DNA of 64,000 bases from Oryzias latipes (GCF_002234675.1 NC_019871.2:19257933-19321932), one strand, 5' to 3'. Positions 49,639-61,535 are shown, counted from the first letter of the stretch. The notes: generated from the sequence alone by a model not told the origin. Program-made: numbers and translations.

Positions 49639-50508
49639 TCAGGTTAACAGACTAAGCCTAGCAGAAATGTTTCTAGAAAGAAGAGCGGCACCGTCCCGGG
49701 TGGGATGGACGCCGTCTCTCCGCATGAGACCGGGCTTCCCCCAAAACGCGCTCCAGTTATCCACAAAACCAACGCCGTTTTCTGGGCACCATCTAGAAAG
49801 CCAGCGGTTAAATGATGAAAAGCGGCTGTACATTTCATCATTGACTAAGTTCGGCAGGGGACCAGAGAAAATTACAGTGTCGGACATCGTCTTAGCCAGT
49901 TTACACACCGAAGTTACGTTTAACTTAACCACCTCTGACTGTCTCCGTCGGGCATCATTACCGCCTGCGTGAATCACGACTCGACGGAACCTGGACTTAC
50001 TCTGAGCTAACATCCTAAGGTTCCCCTCGATGTCACCAACTCTGGCCCCCGGATAACACCTGACTGTAGCCGCTGGGAGCTCCACGTTTCTAACTTCAGA
50101 AGAGCCTATAACCAGAGTTGAGTGTTCAGCGGGTGTGTCGCTGAGGGGGGAGAACCTATTACTAACGTGGAGTCTCGGGTGCTCTAAGTTTTTGCGTTTA
50201 GCACTATGTTTCTTCCCAACCGGTACAAACCCCTGACTGTCTCCCGGCTGTTGGGAGGGCGCTGGGGTGCTAGCTAAGTTAGCCCTGGTAGCGCGGCCCG
50301 CGCTACGAGTAACGACCTGGCTAGCCGGCTTAGCTTCCACTGTGCGGAGCCGCGCTTCTAACTGCTCCAGCCTGGCCTCCAAGTCTAACACAAGACTACA
50401 CTTAACACACCTACCGCTATCTTCACTAAAGGAGGCAGGATCATCACTAAACATATGGCACATGGGGCAGGAGAGAGGAGGAGAGGCGGAAGGAGTGGTG
50501 GTGGCCAT
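49639..50508 (-). CDS. L2 ORF1 protein with SGNH/GDSL esterase-like domain
   Basis: An open frame of 289 codons, 69 bp upstream of ORF2 on the same strand. The N-terminus has a Cys-rich motif (CPMCHMF..CVKC) followed by a short coiled coil (LEARLEQLEARLRTVEAK). A linker rich in Ser, Pro and Gln follows. The C-terminal half has an SGNH-like arrangement: VIGSSEVRNV with a possible nucleophile Ser, HAGGNDARRR with the Asn block, and RDGVHPTRDGAALL with the Asp-x-x-His block. ORF1 esterase domains are known from CR1- and L2-type LINEs; their role in retrotransposition is unsettled. The frame appears intact. This is a transposon gene, not a host gene. Confidence 0.75.
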   Translation of the reverse strand: MATTTPSASPPLSCPMCHMFSDDPASFSEDSGRCVKCSLVLDLEARLEQLEARLRTVEAKPASQVVTRSAGRATRANLASTPAPSQQPGDSQGFVPVGKKHSAKRKNLEHPRLHVSNRFSPLSDTPAEHSTLVIGSSEVRNVELPAATVRCYPGARVGDIEGNLRMLAQSKSRFRRVVIHAGGNDARRRQSEVVKLNVTSVCKLAKTMSDTVIFSGPLPNLVNDEMYSRFSSFNRWLSRWCPENGVGFVDNWSAFWGKPGLMRRDGVHPTRDGAALLSRNISARLSLLT

Positions 50509-50738
50509 ACTAGGTTCTAAGCTAAGGCTAGCGGTGTTTAAGTAAAGAGAAGTGGTTTATTTAGCAAAATGAGAAAAGTGAACAGAAAGCGGTTTAACAG
50601 TGGTGAATTAGCTAATAAAAGGTACTAGATGTGAATATTAACCCAGATAACCCTTAGAGTAAGCAATAGTAGTAAGGCTAATGCCAAACAAGAGGACAGC
50701 AGTTACACAACTAGCACTGGGAATAGCTCACCCGGAAA

Positions 50739-50746
50739 TGACGTCA
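50739..50746. promoter_or_regulatory. CRE-type palindrome at L2 5' end
   Basis: TGACGTCA, the perfect CREB/ATF palindrome, preceded by cccggaaa (ETS-like) on the plus strand. It lies about 230 bp upstream of ORF1 at the presumed L2 5' end, where a LINE keeps its internal promoter. Function is inferred from position only. Confidence 0.45.
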
Positions 50747-50846
50747 GCTTGTAGAACCCTTCATAATAAATAATTATCATAATAAATAAACCTGATCTCT
50801 CAACATTATCTGTGTCTTCAAGATAAAACCTCAATTCTTGTTTCCG

Positions 50847-51170
50847 TATTTTCCATCCATCCATTTTCTTAACCGTTTTATTCCCTTTCGGGGTCACGGG
50901 AGCTTATCCCGGCCACTCACTCTCACCACTCACACCTATGGACAATTTAGAGTTACCAATCAACCTATGTCGCATGTTTTTGGATGGTGGGAGGAAGCTG
51001 GAGATCCCGGAGAAAACCCACGCATGCACGGGGAGAACATGCAAACTCCACACAGAAAGGTCCCCCATTGATGTTGTGTTTTTCATGTCCCCCAGCCGGG
51101 ACTTGAACCGGGGGCCTTCTTGCTGTGAGGCAAGAGCGCTAACCACTGCGCCACCGTGCAGCCATGTTTT
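50847..51170 (-). mobile_element. SINE-like repeat with tRNA-derived head, copy 3 (reverse)
   Basis: Best-preserved copy. On the minus strand it starts near 51165 with gctgcacggtggcgcagtgg (A box), then a B-box-like ggttcaagtcc and the body (ggagtttgcatgttctcccc), ending in the tccatccatccat region near 50850. Confidence 0.7.
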
Positions 51171-51711
51171 AGTTTCCGTATTTTGTTAAATAAATTCCTC
51201 CAAAAGGTGCGATTTATCTATGATTTTTTATTCTGTATTATGCAACTTATATTCCAACTTGTATTGCGGAGCGACTTACGGTCCAAAAAATATGGTAGTT
51301 AGTTAGCAAGCTAAAACTTTCTCAGAGGTTACCAGTGTATGATTCCTCTTTCTCTACAGGAGGTTTGGGATAAAACTTGTTTTGAATCCAAATCCCTCCA
51401 TCTGAGGAACAGGATCTGAAAGGATGTGGTTTCTCAGGTTTTGCTCACACACTGACATTCAAAAATATTATTATCTCAGACACATTTGACGTATTGCAAG
51501 AAGACTTGACCCTCTGCAGAGGCTCCACATGAAGAAGAGGAAGTTTTCCTGTAAGGATTGGATCTTTTCCAATTGGAAAGGGTCAGACCTGGGTTTTCAC
51601 TGCATCCAAACCATCAAATATCTATACACCAGGTAAGCTAAGGAGTCGTTTTGCTGAATGATTGTTGTAACGAGAGCTCGCTGGTCACATGAAGTCTCCA
51701 TGATCACAGCA
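51171..51711. other. Intergenic, nothing recognised
   Basis: About 540 bp without open frame, splice-bounded exon or repeat that I can name. Confidence 0.4.
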
Positions 51712-52070
51712 TTGGGCTGTGTGGTGGCTCAGTGCCTCACACCTTCACATCACAGCAAGAAGGCCCTGGTTTGAATCCCAGCTGGGACCCAACTGTGTGG
51801 AGTTTGCATGTGCAAGTGGGGGTTTTCTCTGGGCACCCTAGCTTCTTCCCATTGTCCAAAAACATGCTTCATAGGTTAGTTGGTTAGTCTAAAGTGTCCC
51901 TAGGTGGACAGTAATTACTATGAGTAATTGTGTGCCCTGCGACAGACTGGCCATCAATCCAGGGTGTACTCTGCTTTTGCCCAACAGCAGCCAGGACAGG
52001 CTCCAGCAACCCCTTGACCCAAAAGGGATATAGTGGGTTAGGAACATGGATGGATCGATGGATCACAGCA
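51712..52070 (+). mobile_element. SINE-like repeat with tRNA-derived head, copy 4
   Basis: Head gctgtgtggtggctcagtg with a partly deleted A-box region, B-box-like ggtttgaatcc, body with ggagtttgcatg and gcgacagactggc, ending in ggatggatcgatgga. More diverged than copy 3. Confidence 0.6.
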
Positions 52071-52954
52071 CTGCTTTTGTTGTGCTGAGGCAGCCAGTGG
52101 AGGGCAACAGGATACATGTAAGGTAGCAAAAACACCAGAAGGAAAAGAAAACAGGAAGAAGCAACATTGACAGACTGTAGCAGGGACATGTTAAAGTAAA
52201 AGACACAATAAATTAAGATAGTTCAGAAATCACACTAAAGTCTGTGCTGACTTTTAGGTCTCAAAAAGGAAGGAGTCACTTTAACCATACTAAGAGACTC
52301 ACCTCTACAAACTAATGTATTGACTTTGTTTGCTTGCATGTTGTAATATTACATGCAATGAAGGAAAAGCCCCTAGAAACTCTGAGGCCATAACAGGACT
52401 CTCTGATATTTATGCATTTTATTTATGCATTATGCATTCTTCACCCAGAAATGAAAGGGTTCTTCTGTATTTTGCACCTTCTGTTTTCATGGCCAGATGT
52501 AACTGTTTCCATCTTTTCTGCAAATGAAATGCACCTTCATGAAACCAAACGGTGGATGTCTGTCAGTCATTCAAATTGGTGGTATTTTCAGAAACACATT
52601 CTGACTTTAAAAAGTATTTTAAAAGTATTTTTGACTACAGGCGTGACTTCAGACAGGTGGAAATTGTGAATGTGAGGGTTTTTTCCAGGTCCTCTGCAAA
52701 CTTCAGTTCAAAAGCATGAAAGTTTGATTGAAGGATTAGTAAACTGAGTGAGGAGAGGTGTGGCGCCTAGTGAGCTTTGGATTGAGACATTCAGATTTTG
52801 AATGAACTCCAGAGATATGATCATGAGAACAGAAAGTCTGTTTGCAGCAGAAATCCATGCATCTTCAGAAGGATTTTAAAAATGCAGGAACTACCAACAA
52901 CAGAATGTCTTCTGTTTTAACCACAATGAAACAGAAACAAACCACTATGTCCAG

Positions 52955-53215
52955 TGTTGTTAAAGTTAAAACCCATTGGCTGTCGAACAACTAGGTGTGT
53001 GAAATTTGGTCTCCACATTTGACCCATCCCCTGGGAGAGCCATTAGCTTTACGGCCTCTCTCCCCAATCCAACCCCTTAATGTTGAGTGTCAAACAGGGA
53101 CACATTAGACCCCATTTTTAGAGTCTTTGGTATGACTCAACCCTGACTTTGAACTCATGCCCTTCCAGTCTCAGGGCAGACATTTTACCACAAGGCCAAT
53201 GAGCTTGTGCTGGAA
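52955..53215. repeat. Dispersed repeat
   Basis: The block from gttgttaaagttaaaaccca through gtctccacatttgacccatcc to cagacattttaccacaaggcc has the look of a repeat dispersed in fish genomes. The rest of 52071-53621 shows nothing I can name. Confidence 0.4.
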
Positions 53216-53621
53216 TGTGAACAGATGCTACTACAAGCTGTTTGTAGACTTATCTGTTCAAATCCCTGCTGGTTTGTCTGACCAACTGTGTAATCACGGA
53301 CCGATGATGAGAAGCTGTGCTATAAAACAATTGTCAAGTTCTGTCCAGTTAGTAATAATTCATGCGAAAGCATCATGAGATGTTATAGATCATATCTTGT
53401 GAATGAGCGTCTCAATACTCGATTTGAAGGCTAAAGAAACATGGATAAGTGTTAATCTGATATCTGGACTACATGCCGCTATTTCTGTCTCACAGCAGTC
53501 CTGGACTCGTCTTCTTTTTTACTGTGCCTTTGAGTGGAAATTTTACACCCGCCACACTCAAAAACTAAAATTCACCAAATGTTTGCAAACACCTTGTACC
53601 TGCTGAAAAGGAATTTTTGAC

Positions 53622-54826
53622 GTAATGAATGACATACCTACAAATGAGAACAAATAAATCACCAGCCGGTTCCATAATCTGAGAACTTCTGCTCTTTGTT
53701 TGATCACACAAGGTTCCCACCCCATGTCCTCCTCAATGGCGGCTTTAGTGGTGAACCTGTGTACACCCAGAAAATATCTCATTGCCCTGTATTGAACCTT
53801 ATCACACTCAGGAGTGTCTTCATAACCCCATAAAAATAACACAGATCCCACCATGGCATCCTACAATTTACCAAACGTGTCAAAACTCAACTCAGGACAG
53901 ACCTTCATCTTATTTATCACTGCACCAAGCGCCCTCCCAGCAGAATCTGATAACAGCTGCCCTTCTGAGAACATCATATTTTTATGAAAAACAAAACCAA
54001 GATATTTATAGGTATCAGTAAACATGAGAGTAGTTTTACCAAAATAAAACAGAAAATGACTTTGAGGTACTAAAGGCTTTCTAAAATGAACGATATGTGT
54101 TTTATCACTTTTGATAGTGAGTCTCCATTTGTTACACCAGTCATTCATTGTATTTAACATTCCTTGTAATTTTATTTCCTCATCCGCTATCAAAATAATA
54201 TCATCAGCATAAAGTAATATGCTCAAGTTCCAATTATTGATATCAAGACCCAAGTTAGTTTTCTTAATTTCTTGAGCTAAATCATTGACGTAGATAGAAA
54301 AAAGAGTTGGTGAAAGAACATCTCCTTGTTTAACTCGAAATGGTGTGGAAAACCATCCTGTTTTTAGGTCATTCACCTGTACACAGGCTAATGGAGCCTT
54401 ATACAGAGCTTTAATTGCTTTATAAAATTGACCATTAATACCATACATAAGTAATTTATATTCAAGAAGATCTCTGTCTATCGAGTCAAATGCTTTTTTT
54501 AAATCCACAAAACAAACAAAGGTACTTTTACTTTCTTGCAGTCTAGCTCTCACCACCGAGGACAGAACATAAATATTGTCAATACATGCTCTATTTCTCC
54601 TGAATCCATTCTGCTCCTCTACAAGGACTTTGTTTGTTTCTAGGTATTCAGATAACCGATTATTTAGAATACTAGAAAACACTTTATACACGGTACTCAG
54701 AAGGCTAATGCCTCTATAATTCAGAGGGACTCTTGGGTCTGCTTGAGGGGATTTTGGAATCGGCAGGATGATCGATTTCTTCTTGTAGGTAATGAATGAC
54801 CTACCTACAAATGAAAACAAATAAAT
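53622..54826 (-). mobile_element. LINE-A copy 3: internal fragment between 38-bp direct repeats
   Basis: Positions 53660-54779 match the interior of LINE-A, from the RT finger block (PKSPQADPRVPLNYRG) to RLWNRLV, and lack both the 5' and 3' parts of the element. The flanks 53622-53659 and 54789-54826 are 38-bp direct repeats with two mismatches. The frame 54820-53861 (319 codons) is open through the active site YADDIILIAD and ends at the same TAG as the other copies. A short deletion has changed the start of the following frame (53854-53558). Confidence 0.75.
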
Positions 54827-57800
54827 AAAGGGACATCACTGCGAGAGAAACCGTCAAAGAATGAACCTCTTGTTGGGCTAATAAAAAGTGTCAGGGATAT
54901 CCAAAAGAAGCTTTGAAATTATTATGGGCTGGCAGGACCTATGGCTTGTCAGCCATTTTGTGGGATAATGTGTAATTTTTCTTTTCATACAAAATGGTAA
55001 AAGAAAACTTTTGTTCGAGCAATCATCACAGAATGTCCCACACACCACAATCAAAGTTTTGATAAGCCTTGACCTCTGGAAGAGGCTGCCATCTTGAATT
55101 TAAAAAACAAACCTTTACAACCTTCTACAAAGTTAAACTCCTCTTAGTTGTTTGAACTATTGTCTTCTGACTCCTGAAGCATCACTGAGAAGCTACTTCT
55201 GAAAAAATGTTGGAACTAGAAGTTTGCAGATTTTTAACGACTAGTTTTAGATTTTGAATTTTACGAATGTGGAGTTTCTGTGTTGCTTCCACATTTTTTG
55301 CCAGAATATAGCGAAAATTGAACATGTGAATCGTTGGCTCAAGTTGAATGAAACAATATGACACAGGATATGAACATATTAGGAATGTGGGCGTGGTTAA
55401 CAAAGAACTTCTGCTGCCAATTGAAATCTGGGATCTTTTATCGATTCTTCTAAAAATCACACAGACCTGTTCATCACCCTCAGATGACCAAATCATTATA
55501 TGGTTGCTATGGTGTTAAAAATGTTGTTGTTTTTTTATGAATGTGTCACATGCAGCTCTGACAAGGCTGGCAGGATCAGAAGGCTAAAGTAAGGGGCATG
55601 TAGGAGACGGTAAGGGTCGGTCAAAGAGGGGCTGCAAGGGTGGGGAGGTGTAGCGACTGCAGGCCACACAAGTACGCTCGCGGCTTTGATTATGTATTAC
55701 TCTGCATTCTCAATCTCCTCATCTGCCAAGTCTTTTCACCAACACAAACAGACATCTTATGATCTCAGTTGAAATTCTGTGTTGAAGCTATGGGACGGAT
55801 AACACAGGAAGTCCCTCTATTGTCCACACACAGTCAGCCTTTTTTCTTAAAGCCTTCATCACCCCGATTTGGGTTAGTCAAGGAAAACTGAGTTGTTGCT
55901 GCTGATTGGTCTTTCTGTTTGTCTCACACCTCTAGTCCCTTTCCACAGGAAGTCAGAAGTTTCTCAGAATCCTGGTTGGAAACAGCAGTGCTGCATGCAA
56001 GAGGCAGGTTTAGCCACCCTGTCACTGACAGCACTGAGCTGTTTGGTTCTACTCTCATTTCCTTAGCATCAACTTTCAATCTCAAACGCTACATCAGGTT
56101 TTACAAGTGAAGTATCTGCAAATATTTAAACTACAACCTGACACTATTTGGAATTGAAACCACAAAAACATTCAGGCAGTTCCACAATAATGATTAACCC
56201 CCTCTGTACCCCCACCCAAAACACGGGCTTTGTTTCAGTGTAGACACGAGTCTGTTTTTATAGAGCTGCGCCTCAGGTTGAAGTCTCCACTGACAGCTAT
56301 AATTAAGTTCCAGGTATTTGTCTCACATCACAGCAAAAGAACATCAAACACGTGACTTTCTCTGTATTACGTTCCTAAAGACGAATCATTGTAATTCAGC
56401 TTTAGAAGGAGAAATCCTCCGTGTAATAATTACCCAGCGTGTAACATCTGGTTAACTTAGAAAATCAAGTTTGACCTCCATTCAGATTCATGATCAAGAT
56501 GTGTTTGATTTTAACCTGTTTATCTTTCACATGCTTTCTGTACTCTTTTTTTTTGGGGGGGGGTGTCTTGCCAAAAATGATAAAAGCACAAAACTCTTCG
56601 CCATCATTTATTGATTAAACCAGATTATTAATCAGATTTGGATAAACCCTTCTGAGCGCGGCTCCACAAACGCTCCGACTCCCTAAGGAATGAGGCCTTG
56701 TGACTTCTGTGCAAATCCATCCAGCAGATCATTAGAGTCAGCGGGTGACTTCTTTGGGACAATAGATGTTTTATGCATAAAGCTATGAAAATAAATCTGG
56801 CTAAAGTCACATTTGCGAAAAGTGAAAATTGATGGTTTCTTAAGAAACTTGTGTTTTCCTGCAGGTGCAGATGGTAAAAAAAAGTATTTTCGGGACATGG
56901 AGGCATCTGAGAGAGCTTTTAAAGCTCCAAATGCGATAAATAAATAAGACTCAGAATAAAGATGAAGGATTCAGGATCCTGGCCATGAGTAAAATTGAGA
57001 GAAAACAACAGAAATTGTATTTCTTTATTTTTTCTGGGTATATTCAGACTCCCAGGAACAAATAAGATGGAACGTTTTGGACAGATGGTGAGAACACAGC
57101 TGGTATTTATAGACTGATGCAGAGTTTTCTGACATTACCAGAGGAAAGTTTTCAAAACCTCTTCCACTCAAACATAAGACTGCATGCACAGCCAGAGGCT
57201 GCAGGGTGACGGACTGCAGAGCTTGTTTAAAGATCATCTTCAGTGTGTTACTATCTGCAATTCTAATCGAAATGCTAAACTTCCAGTTTTTTGGTTTGGG
57301 GGTCCATAATAAACTAAGTGTCATCAACTTGGTAGAATTGTGTAAATATAAATGTCTAATTTCCAATGCAGACTTTTTCCTGCTCTTTTCTTAGCAGAAT
57401 TCTGCAGCAACTTGACTTAAATTTGTGTGCTAACACTAATGTATTCAGTTTGTTGTGTTCATTTAATTCTTCACAGGTCATCTTGTTTTACATTTTTTAA
57501 ATAGACGAAAGGAACGACTTATAAAATAAAGTTAAAGAAACTTTTTGTTCCCTACCATCCCTTTCTTTAGGTTCTGCTCAGATATATTTTTATACACAAT
57601 GTCAAAGAGAAACTGAAGGTCAAATGGATCAGGTTACTGATTGCATGGCAGTTTAATTGAAGATTAGAAGAAATTGTGTCATAATTAAAGCTTGTGTACT
57701 ACTTTTGGCACGAAGCATTGAGGTGTAGCAGACAGTTCACTCTTTTTCCCAGAATAAAATCAACCATATTGATATAAACACCTGTTAGTTCTATTATTTT

Positions 57801-58590
57801 TTCATATGTTGCTTTTGAAATATTTTTTTTCCTGCATGACCTAAATTCCCCCTTAGATGAGCAGACTGCAGGACTGAACTGAAAAAAAGTAAATAAGGAA
57901 CCAATGTTTGAAGAAACAATCAAGTTTTACTGAAAGCCCTAAGAACCAATGTTGTAATTTATATAGACCATGTACATGTTGTTTAGGAAGTACACTACCT
58001 GAATACTTCTTCCGACTAAATTGGAACATTTCAGGTTTACATTTTACAATATATGGATTCTACATAAAAAAGTAAGCTTCCAAGACTACTGCCTCACTTT
58101 ATAGACTGAGTTTACTTGTAGTAAATAGACTACTTCTTGCTAAGGGAATACTATTTTAAAACTTCCATGAGTAAAAATAGACCTGACATTGAAAGAACTT
58201 TCCATCATTTTTGTAAAGTGAAGAGAAGAGGAGCCTCAAGTCATTGTCAAATAAAAGGTTCTTCAAAATTATTCAAGTAGAAGTAAAAATATTCATCCAA
58301 ACTAAAAAATGCCCGAGCAGCGTGATAGTGAAATAAATTACTAGTATCATGAAACAGTTTAGCTTAAAAGTTCTTAGATTACAAATGTGGAATGAAAGTA
58401 TTTCTGACTAGTACTGAGCAAAGGTTTAACCACTTTTTACTGACAGCTTTTCTGAGGAAGCTCAGTGACACTAAAAGGGTTTTTTAAGGAAGTCTTGTGC
58501 TCCATGAATCCCAGTCACAAAAGATTTCCTTCCAAACCTGATCACATTTGCTTCTGTTTCAGGTAATTGATCTCTGTCTTTAAAGTTCCA
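54827..58590. other. Long intergenic stretch without recognisable gene
   Basis: About 3.8 kb in which I see no supported exon, RNA gene or named repeat, apart from a T/G homopolymer pair near 56547-56564. Open frames of 60-113 codons are isolated and lack splice context. Conserved non-coding elements cannot be judged from one sequence. Confidence 0.4.
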
Positions 58591-58593
58591 CAC

Positions 58594-59085
58594 TGGTCAT
58601 CTTTTGTTCTATTTTCAAAGCATTCTCAGTGGTGTTTTTTCGATTCAGTTTCATTTAAATAGTCCCAATATTAAAACAATAATTGTCTCAATGGGCTTCA
58701 TACCAGTAATTGTATAGTGAAGATTAAATCATAGAGAACATAAGGTCACAAATTTCAATTGAGAATGTCTAAACTAACTAGACAAAGCTAAACTGGGCAT
58801 CCCTGCCCTTAGACCCTCTTTTTGGTAAAAAATAAAACACTCCTAAAAAGAGATTCTGATTATGATAGTTAAAATAATGTCATGTTTGGGAAATGTTTGT
58901 CATGTTTCTACCTCACTAATATGCGTTTTTTCGACTGCCCCTGTTTCACGACAATTTGAAGAAAGAAAAATAGTAAGAAGTGCAAGTTTGAGATTAATTT
59001 TCTTTATATATGTCCTCAATCGTGAGAAAATTGCTACAAGTATATGTTAAAAACACCCAAAACGCAATTGTCATCGGAGTGGAAG
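58594..59085. repeat. Interspersed repeat, copy 3 of the three-copy family, with L2 tail inside
   Basis: 58605-58640 resembles 6540-6590 and 58930-59085 resembles 6835-6985 and 22440-22560. Between them lies a decayed L2 3' tail (see 58641-58860). Confidence 0.5.
58641..58860 (-). mobile_element. Decayed L2 3' tail
   Basis: Recognisable by the ordered blocks tcgattcagtttcatttaaatag, gtctcaatgggcttc and catccctgcccttagaccc, which parallel 45690-45900. Strongly diverged, therefore old. Confidence 0.6.
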
Positions 59086-59207
59086 TCCTGAGAAGAAGCA
59101 GAACTGGATGGGAACCTGAAGTTCCTGCACTGATGGGAGGGTCCATCCACGCAACGCGCCGCCAAGTCCCGCCTCGCTCCCGCCGTGTCTTTCTGGGACA
59201 TGAAGGC

Positions 59208-59214
59208 TATAAAA
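59208..59214 (+). promoter_or_regulatory. TATA box of candidate gene
   Basis: TATAAAA in a GC-rich stretch (59110-59330) that contrasts with the AT-rich surroundings; 72 bp before the candidate start codon at 59280, consistent with a short 5' UTR. Confidence 0.5.
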
Positions 59215-59279
59215 TGACGGCTGTGTGTATCAGCGCGGCCACAGTTCCCGGTTCCAGCCCGCCGCTCTAGCCGACAGCC

Positions 59280-59330
59280 ATGGCCAGGGAGGGCGCGGAG
59301 CAGCCCGCGCTGCAGTATGAACAAACTCTG
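59280..59330 (+). CDS. Candidate first coding exon of an unrecognised gene
   Basis: ATG in good context (gacagccATGG) opens 17 codons (MAREGAEQPALQYEQTL), ending exactly at a consensus donor gtgagt in phase 0. The TATA box, GC-rich leader, start context and donor together resemble a genuine first exon. No downstream exon was found before the window edge; the following 4.7 kb are largely LINE sequence, as an intron might be. I do not recognise the protein and assign no function. Confidence 0.5.
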
Positions 59331-59560
59331 GTGAGTCCCGCACACTTGTTGCTGAGATTCCATCTGAACTTTGCGGGACTTTCTCTGATCTGCGTGGAGC
59401 AGACTCAGAAGGCGTCTCGTCCTCGCGCCGGTGTGTGTACCGGATGTTCTCGGGTTGCCGGATGTTCTCGGGGTCCTTTGGGGTCCTTCGACCAATGATG
59501 ACGTCACACTATTTGATTGGCTGTAAGTTGCCACGACCAATGAGTTAACGTCGCTAAGTT

Positions 59561-60118
59561 TTTTTAAAAAACTTTATTGACAATTGTGGTATCATACATT
59601 AACAAAGACAGTATCATTAACAACGAACAATAACAATGTAATCGATATTGCCTCGAAGATCAGTCACCATTGCCAAACATAACATATTAACATAGAAAGT
59701 AAAGAATAGAGGGGAAAAAAGAAACCATGAACATAACACACAAATTAATAAAAACATAAATAAAATAAAGGAACATAGAAAATAGTCTAATACTAGTAAG
59801 GGGTACTCGTGAAGTTTGTATTTCTGAACAAAACTAAACAATTTCAAGCCATTCTTCTTTTTTCATATAATGAAGTGATTGAAAGTAAAAACAGAGCTCT
59901 TTATTAAATGTTATAAAAAGTGGTTTGGTCTTCAAAATTTTATTTTTGTGCATATAAAACTTTCCTTGCAATATCAGGATATTAAGAACTGTATTTTCTG
60001 GTCTATATGATACCACACCGAATAGAACATTTTTTGAGTGTAAATGAAATGGCATTGCAATTTTGGAAGAATACCAGAAGCAGAACTCATCCCAGATTTT
60101 TTTTTTATAATTCCACAA
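59561..60118 (-). mobile_element. L1/Tx1-like LINE fragment, 3' end
   Basis: Starts at a poly-T/poly-A boundary (59559-59573) and encodes on the minus strand a C-terminal relic (59834-60118; LKTKPLFITFNKELCFYF) homologous to the tail of the next LINE (LKTKPLFNTFLKEI). A different but related subfamily. Positions 60119-60206 between the two LINEs include accaagatggcggtgctc and are of unclear origin. Confidence 0.6.
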
Positions 60119-61535
60119 TTAAAGAATTTGCACTGCAGTTGTAACTTGACCTCACCAAGATGGCGGTGCTCTTCTCCCACGAAGAACCACGTGATGTCTC
60201 CTCCAGTTTATTTTTTTTTAATTGAACTTTAAACATACACATAATAACCACACACAAAAAAGAGAGAGAAAAAGAAAAGAAAAAATAAATAAATAAAACA
60301 AAATATATAGAATTGTAGTTTACAATACTAGGGATTGTGATACAGCATGTGATCTTCAATGAAAATACACAGTTTTATTGCATTTTTGTTTTTCATCAAT
60401 GTCAGAGATTTAAAATATAAACTGATTTCTTTAAGAAATGTATTGAATAATGGTTTGGTTTTTAAGAATCTGCACTTGTAAATAAAAAATTTACCAGATA
60501 TTAACAAGGTATTGAATGTCAAATCAAATAGATTATCACCGGAAACTACTCCAAATAATATAATGTGCTTTTGTAATTGAATAGAAATAGGAAAGGGAAA
60601 CTTTGAAGAGCACCAAAAAAAAAAAAAAAAAGAAATCCTCCCAAAAACTGTAAACATACATACATTCAAAAAACAAATGATCAAGTGTTTCAATATTTAT
60701 ATCACAAAAAGAACAGTTATTTTCTGGAAAACCAAAACGGATGTGTAACAGTTCTTTGCACGGATAGACTGCATTTATTATTTTAAAATGGATTCCTTTG
60801 TATTTTGGGAAAATTGGATATTTAATGAACTGAGACCTGAACTTGCTTATTTCCTCTCTTGTGACATAAAATGATTTTTGTCAAATGTTGGAAACAGTTC
60901 TCTAACAAAAAAAAAGATCGTATAAATGAGTTTGGAAGTTTTGAATTAACCGGTCGACCATCAAACAACAGAGATGGAAGCTGAACTTGAACATTTTGAA
61001 CCAAACTGGAGGACATTTGGATCAAAGTCTGAGGGATTGCTTTGATCACATTGTTATATTGTTTTCTATCATTTAATTTAAATTTAATGGAAAAAGTTTC
61101 AAAAGAGATAATGTTTCCATTGTCATTCATAATATGTAGTAATGACCAAATGCCGTTATCAATCCAATTTTTGTAAAATAAAGATTTGTTTCTACATAAA
61201 ACATACCGACAGTTCCATATGGGAGTATTGTGTGGACTAAAGTTATGTTTGTTTATGAGTTTCCAGTACAGTAACACCTGCTGATGAGAAGTAGAAAGTT
61301 TAATAGGAAGTTTTCTGTAATCAAAGTCACATTTTAGAAGCAAATCAATGCCCCCTAGATGAGAGAAAATGTTTGAAGGAATATGAAACCAAATATTTCT
61401 TTCATTTTGCAGAAAAGACCTAAGCCAATTTATTTTAATCATACCATCCAAACTTTCAAAGTCAATGGCTTTAAGTCCACCTGCACTGTAATCCTGAATT
61501 ATTGTTCCTTTTTTAATATAATGGGTTTTGTTTTT

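Larger units (their letters stand above)
45683..50748 (-). mobile_element. Near-complete L2 LINE
   Basis: The order on the minus strand is a 5' region with a CRE site (50746-50739), ORF1 (50508-49639), ORF2 (49569-46539), a 3' UTR and a terminal (TTGAA)n tail at 45683. The 5' limit is approximate. Assignment to the L2 clade rests on the C-terminal [24 protein letters not shown] block and the RT motif [12 protein letters not shown]. The only coding lesion I see is one frameshift near 49285. Three other copies or pieces of its tail are in this window (14891, 41083, 58641). Confidence 0.85.

Noticed and set aside
55182..57394. Several frames of 60-113 codons in the long intergenic stretch
   Set aside because: AT-rich chance frames without motif, start context or donor/acceptor pairs.
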